Of a stretch of 55,465 nucleotides of DNA, positions 49,628 to 55,465 are shown one piece after another (the first letter of the stretch is position 1; every line of letters begins with the position of its first letter). The notes under the pieces are model-generated. The model ran no database searches. It had not been told where the DNA came from and saw nothing but the letters and a program-made list of their open reading frames with translations. The stretch is from Candidatus Bathyarchaeota archaeon (lineage in GTDB: Archaea; Thermoproteota; Bathyarchaeia; TCS64): the NCBI GenBank assembly GCA_014729945.1, contig WJJC01000175.1, forward strand, positions 1-55,465. The letters are read 5' to 3'. The position numbers and the translations under genes are program-made.

Positions 49628-50050
49628 TTAGCTCCGTCTACTAATCGTCAGGTATTTGATTGCCAGTTCCTCGCTCATTCCTCTCAGCTGTTTGCTTAGA
49701 TCATCTGTTGTCAGTATTCCTACGACTTTATCCTTGTCATCTACCACGACGATCCGTCTGATATTATAGTCGTTCATAATATCCACAGCCATATCCACAT
49801 CCGCATGGATGCTCACAGCGATAACAGGCTTGCTACAGATCTGAAAAGCCGTGCACTCATGCGGGTCCACGCCCTCAGCGAGAACTCTGTGCACTAGATC
49901 GCGTTCGGTTACTATACCAATTGGTTTCCCGTTATCCTCGATAACGAGAGATCCAATTCCTTGTTTTTTCATTAACCGGGCTATCTTGATACAAGGTGTA
50001 TCGGGGTCAACCATTACCGGGTTTTCCACCATAATATTTGAGACCTTCAT
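49628..50050 (-). CDS. tandem CBS-domain protein (second copy)
   Basis: 140 residues with two CBS motifs: VSNIMVENPVMVDPDTPCIK...GIGSLVIEDNGKPIGIVTERDLVHRVL and FQICSKPVIAVSIHADVDMA...NIRRIVVVDDKDKVVGILTTDDL. Binds adenine nucleotides by family; partner unknown. ATG start. Same layout as the protein at 45463. Follows comB on the same strand, 43 nt apart. Confidence 0.9.
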   Translation of the reverse strand: MKVSNIMVENPVMVDPDTPCIKIARLMKKQGIGSLVIEDNGKPIGIVTERDLVHRVLAEGVDPHECTAFQICSKPVIAVSIHADVDMAVDIMNDYNIRRIVVVDDKDKVVGILTTDDLSKQLRGMSEELAIKYLTISRRS

Positions 50051-50092
50051 CTAATGTAAATAGAGAAGCGTGCCCTGAAATGAATCCTTCGG

Positions 50093-50794
50093 TTAACACT
50101 TAACCATGTAGGGCTGCTCTGCTTTTACCAGCTTTAAATAAAAGTCGAACCTGTTTAGTTCCATGGCGCAATGATAGTCCTCCTCTTTGAAGGTATGTTG
50201 ACTTGAGTCGAAGAATTTCTCCCCCTCTGGGTGGGTTCTTATCCTCTTCTTCATGGATTCAAAGTCTGGTTCTATGCATTTCAGCTTCAGTTCGATGTAT
50301 TCAGCTAGGGCTTCATCCTCTGGAGCTTTCTCTATCCCACCCCACCCCATGGCAATCAAACTAACAACCTCTGGATCATGGTCCTTAATATATTCAATTA
50401 TGGCGTCAGCCATAACGAAACTACCGGGAAGGATAGTGTCCGCTTTATAGGCGTTGTAGAGTCCAGCGGTGCCAGCGCTGGTGGTCTGGATGACCGAGAC
50501 TCCTTTGAAATCAACTTCACTAATATCATGGGGACTGTTACCGAAGTCGAATCCCTGGATCTGTTTTCCCTCTCGTTCCCCCATGAGGACCCAGTCATGA
50601 TGTTGACGCTTTAATTCAAAAGCCTCCTCAACAGATGCAACTGGATATATTCTCTCTGCTCCATTAGCCATAACATACGCTGCTGTAGTGAAAGCCCTGA
50701 ATACATCTATAACCACCGCTAAACCCTGAGCATTTTTGGCTCCTTCAACTAGACTAAGACGCTTTACCCTCAAACCTGTACTCCTTCTATACAT
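50093..50794 (-). CDS. comB: 2-phosphosulfolactate phosphatase (ComB family)
   Basis: 233 residues. ComB removes phosphate from 2-phosphosulfolactate, a step in coenzyme M or sulfolactate synthesis, using Mg2+. Family blocks: GLAVVIDVFRAFTTAAYVMANGA, VLMGEREGKQIQGFDFGNSPHD, VIQTTSAGTAGLYNAYKADT, and a C-terminal ALAEYIELKLKC. No comA, comC or methanogenesis genes are in the window, so a CoM role is only possible; other archaea keep this family without methanogenesis. ATG start. Confidence 0.85.
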   Translation of the reverse strand: MYRRSTGLRVKRLSLVEGAKNAQGLAVVIDVFRAFTTAAYVMANGAERIYPVASVEEAFELKRQHHDWVLMGEREGKQIQGFDFGNSPHDISEVDFKGVSVIQTTSAGTAGLYNAYKADTILPGSFVMADAIIEYIKDHDPEVVSLIAMGWGGIEKAPEDEALAEYIELKLKCIEPDFESMKKRIRTHPEGEKFFDSSQHTFKEEDYHCAMELNRFDFYLKLVKAEQPYMVKC

Positions 50795-50857
50795 CTACTA
50801 TTAAGTGTCGTCTGTTTTGATTTTCTGTTAACCTGTTTAGAAAATTCTGTAGGGTAT

Positions 50858-51040
50858 CTATGCGATGTTACGGATCTCATCCATCTGCTGCTTAAAATTA
50901 ACTGGTGCACCGCTTCCAAGTTGGAAGAGCATTTCCTTGATCCTATTGGCTGCGTCGGCTTCGTTGTTCATCTCTTTTACCCGTAAGATGTTCCAAGCCC
51001 ATTCAAGAGCCTCAAAGGCACCAATCTCATATGTTGACAT
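50858..51040 (-). CDS. small helical protein, unknown
   Basis: 60 residues: STYEIGAFEALEWAWNILRV, then NNEADAANRIKEMLFQLGSG and VNFKQQMDEIRNIA. Looks like two amphipathic helices with aromatic faces (W, W, F). No family recognised. ATG start with ATCTCATATG just inside; its promoter would lie in the gap before serS. Supported mainly by codon pattern and clean ends. Confidence 0.5.
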   Translation of the reverse strand: MSTYEIGAFEALEWAWNILRVKEMNNEADAANRIKEMLFQLGSGAPVNFKQQMDEIRNIA

Positions 51041-51181
51041 GTCTTATCAAGTAATACCCATTGATTTCGGGTTAAAAGGGGAACGCACAGGAAAATACTA
51101 GGGGGACCTAGGTGAAATTGGGTGTTTTTCTCATAACCTCTAAAAGTCTCATCGTCTATGGTTCCTGTTGCGTGGAATAGG

Positions 51182-52483
51182 ATGCTAGACATAAAACTCA
51201 TCCGAGAAAGCCCAGAGAAGGTAAGGGCAAACCTAGCCAGAAGACACGATCCAGAAAAGCTTGAGCTCCTAGACCATGTTATAGAGACAGATAAAACATG
51301 GAGAGAGCTCGTAGCTAGGGTCAATGATTTACGTAGAAGGAGGAACGAGATATCCTCCGAGATCGGTAATGTCATCAAGAAGGGTGGAGACGCTTCATCC
51401 CTCAAAGAGGAGGCGAGAACCATACCGGAGAAGCTTGATGCGCTAGAGTCAGAGCTGAGTAGTGCTGAAGAGGAGCTTCATGATGGATTAATGAGGCTGC
51501 CTAACCTGCTTCATGAGTCTGTTCCCTATGGTGAGGATGATCACGATAACGTGGAGATTAAACGCTGGGGTGAGGCGCCTTTATTCGGGTTTGATCCCAA
51601 GAGCCACGCCGAGTTAACAGAAGCCCTGGGGATAGCTGACTTTGAGCGAGCAGCGAAGACTGCTGGTAGCGGGTTCTATTATCTGCGTAACGAGTTCGCA
51701 TTACTAGATCACGCCCTGCAACGGTATGCCATTGACTTTCTCTTAGAGCGAGGGTACTCGTTAATTGAGCCACCCTATATGCTGAGGAGAGCCGCATATG
51801 AGGGTGTTACAGATCTATCGGACTTTGAGTCTGTGATGTACAAGATCGAGGACGAGGACCTCTATCTCATCGCCACAAGCGAGCATAGCCTAGGTTCCAT
51901 GCTTATGGATGAGACTTTGCTAGAGGAAGATCTTCCAATAAAGCTCTGCGGAATCAGTCCCTGCTACCGCCGCGAGATCGGTCAACATGGGAGATACACC
52001 AAGGGAATATTCAGAGTACACCAGTTCCACAAAGTTGAGCAATTCATATTCAGCCAACCAGAAGCAAGCTGGTCACTACACGAAGAGCTCCAGAGAAACA
52101 GTGAGGAGCTCTATGAGGGGCTTGGACTGCATTATCGTGTAGTGAACGTATGCACCGGTGACATGGGGAGCATCGCGTCCAAGAAGTATGATATTGAGTG
52201 TTGGATGGCCGATGGTGAGTTCCGTGAAACAGGATCAAACAGCAACTGTACTGATTATCAGGCGCGCAGGTTGAACATCAAGTACCGTGAAAAGGTTGGT
52301 GCACCCCCTAAGGCGCATGTACACACTCTTAATAATACGGCGTTAGCCACGAGTAGGACCATGATCGCTATTATTGAGCAGTATCAGCAGGAGGACGGTA
52401 CTATTAGGGTTCCTGAGGTGTTGATACCGTATATGGGTGACATTGGTGTTATCGATGGTTCTTTAAACAAACTACACTTCTAA
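51182..52483 (+). CDS. serS: seryl-tRNA synthetase
   Basis: 433 residues, class II synthetase of the common (bacterial/eukaryotic-like) type, not the rare methanogen type. N-terminal coiled-coil arm that reads the tRNA (VNDLRRRRNEISSEIGNVIK to LSSAEEELHDGLMRLPNLLH). Motif 2: CGISPCYRREIGQHGRYTKG with VHQFHKVEQF. Serine pocket EIGQHG/TSEHSLGS, and motif 3: NNTALATSRTMIAIIEQYQQ. The ATG before LDIKLIRESPE matches the family start; a longer reading adds eight residues. Confidence 0.96.
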   Translation: MLDIKLIRESPEKVRANLARRHDPEKLELLDHVIETDKTWRELVARVNDLRRRRNEISSEIGNVIKKGGDASSLKEEARTIPEKLDALESELSSAEEELHDGLMRLPNLLHESVPYGEDDHDNVEIKRWGEAPLFGFDPKSHAELTEALGIADFERAAKTAGSGFYYLRNEFALLDHALQRYAIDFLLERGYSLIEPPYMLRRAAYEGVTDLSDFESVMYKIEDEDLYLIATSEHSLGSMLMDETLLEEDLPIKLCGISPCYRREIGQHGRYTKGIFRVHQFHKVEQFIFSQPEASWSLHEELQRNSEELYEGLGLHYRVVNVCTGDMGSIASKKYDIECWMADGEFRETGSNSNCTDYQARRLNIKYREKVGAPPKAHVHTLNNTALATSRTMIAIIEQYQQEDGTIRVPEVLIPYMGDIGVIDGSLNKLHF

Positions 52484-52518
52484 TTTTCTTCAAGTATTAC
52501 TTTCACAATACCATTTCA

Positions 52519-52526
52519 CTTATAAC
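52519..52526 (+). promoter_or_regulatory. TATA box of first arsR-like gene
   Basis: CTTATAAC, the same eight bases as the element before the second arsR-like gene (52899-52906), 37-56 nt upstream of the candidate starts. Confidence 0.4.
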
Positions 52527-52574
52527 ATACCATACACAATTTTACGGCATCTACTTCGGAGCGTGTGGAAGGAG

Positions 52575-52889
52575 ATGAAACAAGGACAAAACGAGATCTG
52601 CTATACTTTTTTCGCTACCTTGGCTAACCCTACTAGACTAGCTATACTGGAGCATCTTCGAGAGGGGCCTATGAATGTTAGTGGTCTGGCTGACGTGCTT
52701 GATCAGGAACAAAGTATGATCAGTCATAACTTGAAGCTGCTGGAGCGTTGTAGTTTTATCGAGTCTGAAAAGCGGGGTAAGGAGAAGTTTGTGGCTCTGA
52801 ATGATGAGTTCATTAATTCTTTATTCTCTTTGATTGGGGAGCATTTTGAGACTAATTGTGATGAGGAGAATTGTCCTCATAGGGTTTGA
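52575..52889 (+). CDS. ArsR-family wHTH regulator with Cys tail (first copy)
   Basis: 104 residues. ArsR HTH: CYTFFATLANPTRLAILEHL, REGPMNVSGLADVLDQEQSM (recognition region ending SMISHNLKLLERC), wing SEKRGKEKFVALND. The end is Cys-rich (NCDEENCPHRV), and another Cys lies in EICYTFF. It aligns with the next gene from this ATG on; a GTG four codons earlier is possible. No classic ArsR metal site (ELCVCDL) is present; the tail Cys may bind metal, a cluster or sense NO. Confidence 0.88.
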   Translation: MKQGQNEICYTFFATLANPTRLAILEHLREGPMNVSGLADVLDQEQSMISHNLKLLERCSFIESEKRGKEKFVALNDEFINSLFSLIGEHFETNCDEENCPHRV

Positions 52890-52898
52890 CGCGAAACC

Positions 52899-52932
52899 CT
52901 TATAACTTTATGATACATTCTTCATATGAAGA
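52899..52932 (+). promoter_or_regulatory. promoter and palindromic operator of arsR-hcp operon
   Basis: TATA element CTTATAAC (52899-52906) is followed by the perfect 14-base palindrome TCTTCATATGAAGA (52919-52932), which covers the expected start of transcription. A related half CTTCATGA comes next (52936-52943). A dimeric repressor bound here would block initiation. Confidence 0.55.
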
Positions 52933-52952
52933 TTACTTCATGAGGATTTAGG

Positions 52953-53285
52953 ATGAAGAAAGGACTAACAAACATATGCTACGGATTTTTTTCAACACTA
53001 GCAAACCCCACACGGTTAGCAATAATAGAGCTACTAAACGAGAGACCCATGAACGTTAGCGAGATCGTAGAAAGACTAAACCAGGAACAGAGTATGATAA
53101 GTCATAATCTACGACCACTAACAAGATGCAAGCTGGTAAAACGCAGACGCGAAGGAAAAAACAATGTCTACTACCTTAACCATGAGACCATAGATCCCAT
53201 CCTAAACGCGGTGGAAAACCACGCAGACAAATACTGCGCAGGAGGAGAAAACTGCCCCCTCAAAAAGAAGCAGTCTAAGGAATGA
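52953..53285 (+). CDS. ArsR-family wHTH regulator with Cys tail (second copy), first gene of hcp operon
   Basis: 110 residues, about half identical to the preceding protein over the HTH (CYGFFSTLANPTRLAIIELL, NERPMNVSEIVERLNQEQSM, SMISHNLRPLTRC). The C-terminus again carries spaced cysteines: KYCAGGENCPLKKK. The stop overlaps the hcp ATG (ATGA), so regulator and Hcp are made together. Likely represses its own operon and senses a redox or nitrosative signal through Cys. Confidence 0.9.
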   Translation: MKKGLTNICYGFFSTLANPTRLAIIELLNERPMNVSEIVERLNQEQSMISHNLRPLTRCKLVKRRREGKNNVYYLNHETIDPILNAVENHADKYCAGGENCPLKKKQSKE

Positions 53286-54922
53286 GAAAAAAAATGTTTT
53301 GTTATCAATGCGAGCAGACAGCCGGCGGAACCGGCTGCACAAAATTCGGAGTCTGTGGAAAGAGTCCCGAAGTTGCTGCTCTCCAAGACCTCTTGATTTA
53401 TGCACTAAAAGGTTTATCATATGTGGTCATGGAGGGTAAACGACATGGAGTAACCGATCCCAGTATCAACCGCTTCATGGCTGAAGCTATGTTTAGCACC
53501 CTAACCAATGTTAACTTCGATCCAGAACGCTTTTCACATTTAATCCAAAAAACAGTTGAACTTAGAGAAGATCTAAAAGAACAAATAAAAGAAGCTGGTG
53601 GACCAGAAGGCTATAACTCAAAAGCAGCAAACCTCTACCCCAAGGATACTGTCGAAGGAATGGTAGCACAAGGAAAAGAGCACGGTCCAGTGGCTAACCC
53701 TGATATAGATGAAGACGTGAATGCCCTTCAATGGCTACTCATTTTTGGGCTTAAAGGAGTCGCAGCATACGCGGACCACGCCGCTATACTCGGGCAAGAA
53801 GATCAATCAGTCTATGACTTCATCTACGAGGGTCTTGCAGCTACGCTGGATCCCACGAAATCTGTGGATGAGATGCTTGGGCTTGTACTCAAATGCGGTG
53901 AGATTAACCTGCGTGCAATGGAGTTGCTGGATGCTGGAAACACCGGACACTATGGTCACCCTACACCCACAGAGGTACCATTAGGACACAAGAAAGGCAA
54001 AGCTATCATAGTATCAGGTCACGATCTGAGAGACCTAGAGCAGTTGCTGAAACAGACAGAGGGAAAGGGAATCTATGTTTACACACATGGAGAGATGCTA
54101 CCAACACATGGTTACCCTGAGTTGAAGAAATATCCCCACTTCTACGGACACTATGGAACAGCTTGGCAGAACCAGATAAGGGAATTTAAGGAATTCCCGG
54201 GTGCCATCCTCATGACCACAAACTGTATCCAGAGACCTGCTCCCAGCTACAAGGATAACATCTTCACCACCGGCTTAGTCGGGTGGCCAGATGTGGTGCA
54301 TATCGATGACAAGGACTTTACTCCGGTGATCGAGAAAGCACTTGAGATGTCTGGGTTCACAGAGGACATGGATAAGGACTCGGTGATGGTGGGATTCGCT
54401 AGAAACGCAGTGATGAATGTTGCTGAGACCGTGATAGATGCCGTGAAATCTGGGGACATCAGACACTTCTTCCTGGTTGGTGGCTGTGACGGTGCTAAGG
54501 CTGGTAGAAACTATTACACAGAGTTCGTCGAGAAAGCACCGGATGATACCGTGGTATTAACCTTGGCTTGTGGAAAGTTCAGGTTCTTCGATAAGAAGCT
54601 GGGGGACATAGGCGGGATCCCACGGCTACTGGATGTGGGTCAGTGCAATGATGCCTACAGCGCGATACAGATCGCTCTTGCTCTAGCAGATGCATTTGAT
54701 GTAGGGGTCAATGAATTACCTCTGAGCATGATTTTAAGCTGGTATGAGCAGAAGGCTGTAGCTATACTATTGACTCTGCTATACTTGGGAGTAAAGGATA
54801 TCAGATTAGGCCCTAGTCTGCCTGCTTTCATCACTTCCAACGTCCTTGATGTGCTGGTTGAGAACTTCAACATCATGCCCATAACCACAGCCGAGGAAGA
54901 CTTGGAGGCTATCCTGGGGTAA
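53282..54922 (+). CDS. hcp: hybrid-cluster protein / hydroxylamine reductase
   Basis: 546 residues. N-terminal cubane cysteines C7-x2-C10-x8-C19-x5-C25 in MFCYQCEQTAGGTGCTKFGV, the compact spacing of Hcp from strict anaerobes. Hybrid 4Fe-2S-2O cluster ligands occur along the rest: YTHGEMLPTHGYPEL, TTNCIQRPAPSY, FFLVGGCDGAKAGRNYY, VVLTLACGKFRF, DVGQCNDAYSAIQIALALAD. Reduces hydroxylamine in vitro and acts as NO reductase or in S-nitrosation control in bacteria. Coupled to the ArsR gene. Confidence 0.96.
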   Translation: MRKKMFCYQCEQTAGGTGCTKFGVCGKSPEVAALQDLLIYALKGLSYVVMEGKRHGVTDPSINRFMAEAMFSTLTNVNFDPERFSHLIQKTVELREDLKEQIKEAGGPEGYNSKAANLYPKDTVEGMVAQGKEHGPVANPDIDEDVNALQWLLIFGLKGVAAYADHAAILGQEDQSVYDFIYEGLAATLDPTKSVDEMLGLVLKCGEINLRAMELLDAGNTGHYGHPTPTEVPLGHKKGKAIIVSGHDLRDLEQLLKQTEGKGIYVYTHGEMLPTHGYPELKKYPHFYGHYGTAWQNQIREFKEFPGAILMTTNCIQRPAPSYKDNIFTTGLVGWPDVVHIDDKDFTPVIEKALEMSGFTEDMDKDSVMVGFARNAVMNVAETVIDAVKSGDIRHFFLVGGCDGAKAGRNYYTEFVEKAPDDTVVLTLACGKFRFFDKKLGDIGGIPRLLDVGQCNDAYSAIQIALALADAFDVGVNELPLSMILSWYEQKAVAILLTLLYLGVKDIRLGPSLPAFITSNVLDVLVENFNIMPITTAEEDLEAILG

Positions 54923-54937
54923 CCTCTGCCATTTTTA

Positions 54938-55288
54938 ATGGTGAAATATATGGAGATTACACGAGTATCAGATACTGAGCCCGGTAAGAACCCCCACGGA
55001 GTGGAGACCAAGAAGATCTATGACCATGAGAACGCTTTAGGGATTCATATCATGCTGAAGCCCGGTGAGAGCCTTAGGCGCCACATTACCTCCGTTGATG
55101 TATTGTTTTACGTGCTTGAGGGAGAGGGAATAGTAGAGATAGGTGACGAGAAGAAAACCGTGACACAGGATACAGTCATTCACAGCCCAGCCAAGATAGT
55201 GCATTGCTGGTACAATGAATCAGATGAGCCCCTCAGGGTATTGGTTATTAAGACGCCGCGTCCCAGGGATCAAACAGTACTCTTATAG
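54938..55288 (+). CDS. cupin-domain protein
   Basis: 116 residues, one cupin barrel: IHIMLKPGESLRRHITSVDV (motif 1, with one His), VLFYVLEGEGIVEIGDEKKT, and HSPAKIVHCWYNESDEPLRV (motif 2, His). Motif 1 has fewer metal ligands than usual (Arg-Arg-His). ATG at 54938; an ATG four codons on is equally possible. 15 nt after hcp on the same strand, so it may share the operon and be part of the same stress response. Confidence 0.87.
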   Translation: MVKYMEITRVSDTEPGKNPHGVETKKIYDHENALGIHIMLKPGESLRRHITSVDVLFYVLEGEGIVEIGDEKKTVTQDTVIHSPAKIVHCWYNESDEPLRVLVIKTPRPRDQTVLL

Positions 55289-55297
55289 GCGATAGAC

Positions 55298-55465
55298 ATG
55301 AGCTTCATCAAGCGTCCGGATGAGAACTTTTGTCCCGGTATAGATGATTTTGTACGCCCTAGTGTTGAGTATGAGGTCTGCAAGGAGTGCGGTGGCAGGG
55401 TTGAGGTCTGGAGTGATGAGGATGAGGGGGAGTGCCTTGACTGTGGTGCAAAATGGGAGAAGAAA
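55298..55465 (+). CDS. zinc-ribbon protein, partial at window end
   Basis: The first 56 codons, still open at the edge. It reads MSFIKRPDENFCPGIDDFVR, then a ribbon EVCKECGGRVEVWSDEDEGE and CLDCGAKWEKK, i.e. two C-x2-C knuckles. May be an iron-sulfur or zinc protein linked to the hcp operon; full length not seen. Confidence 0.7.
   Translation, partial: MSFIKRPDENFCPGIDDFVRPSVEYEVCKECGGRVEVWSDEDEGECLDCGAKWEKK

Noticed and set aside
1..55465. CRISPR array, insertion sequence, prophage or integrase/attachment site
   Set aside because: No regularly spaced repeats, intact transposase, phage gene or integrase was seen on either strand.

Overview
The window is archaeal chromosomal DNA. The markers are PCNA, FEN-1, an ATP-dependent DNA ligase, TFS, RpoL, RpoF, exosome Csl4, archaeal Dph2, eL21, uL16/L10e, SRP54, a DRG-type GTPase and split four-subunit 2-oxoacid:ferredoxin oxidoreductases. 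Promoters look archaeal: TATA elements lie roughly 20-35 nt before start codons, which suggests many leaderless mRNAs. TTG is a very common start codon (about fourteen genes), and Shine-Dalgarno sites are few but clear where present. The block SRP54-L21e-RpoF-DUF655 and the block Dph2-Csl4-RpoL-DUF99-TFS-PCNA are archaeal informational gene neighbourhoods. The inferred tRNA-Trp intron is short (about 59 nt). These would suit a TACK/Bathyarchaeia-like or Asgard lineage, but nothing here fixes the phylum. The gene content (peptide and amino-acid breakdown enzymes, Por and Kor, ADP-forming acyl-CoA synthetase alpha, Hcp) suggests an anaerobic heterotroph living on amino acids or peptides.

Layout. 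1-99 (-): 5' part of tRNA-Trp(CCA), cut by the window edge within its second exon. 266-607 (-): a small gene that seems to need a +1 shift near its start. 756-1231 (+): an ASCH-domain gene, then a solitary 5S rRNA. 1388-8275 (-): the informational cluster. 8387-16371: mixed genes, namely an acetyltransferase, a DapA-family aldolase, an acyl-CoA ligase, a PAS histidine kinase preceded by a wHTH ORF without a start codon, a PH-SHOCT protein, and an ECF-S-like membrane protein followed by an AbgB-like M20 amidohydrolase. 16360-18969 (-): ligase and FEN-1. 19015-24413: a DUF401 permease, a 52-aa membrane protein, small redox proteins, an orphan response regulator, a HTH regulator, and glutamine synthetase divergent from an Lrp regulator across an array of near-identical operator sites. 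24484-30443 (-): D-aminoacylase, DUF917, and porC-porD-porAB with alpha and beta fused. 30754-36040: aminotransferase, two small regulators/unknowns, a translationally coupled korDABC operon and a second Lrp. 36135-37642 (-): an SCP2 protein, and a usp-dodecin-coiled-coil operon whose last gene probably starts at CTG. 37899-48948: carbon metabolism and assorted genes. 48945-49262 (-): a TFS paralog interrupted by an in-frame TGA. 49628-55465: CBS, ComB, SerRS, two tandem ArsR regulators leading into hcp, a cupin, and a zinc-ribbon gene cut by the window end.

How the parts connect. Por and Kor oxidise 2-oxoacids made by transaminases such as the one at 30754. The acyl-CoA products could be converted to acid plus ATP by the ADP-forming synthetase, whose beta subunit is not in the window. 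Two closely similar Lrp regulators sit beside glnA and kor and could tie amino-acid supply to these operons. Hcp with two Cys-tailed ArsR proteins looks like a nitrosative or redox stress module.

The least expected signals are near-start disruptions backed by promoter position: the TGA in the TFS paralog, the +1 shift at TCC-TGA in the first gene, a wHTH ORF without a start, a seven-codon leaderless ORF directly before the acyl-CoA synthetase, and a probable CTG start. Each could be real recoding or re-initiation, gene decay, or an assembly error; reads and homolog alignments would decide. No CRISPR array, insertion sequence or prophage was seen.
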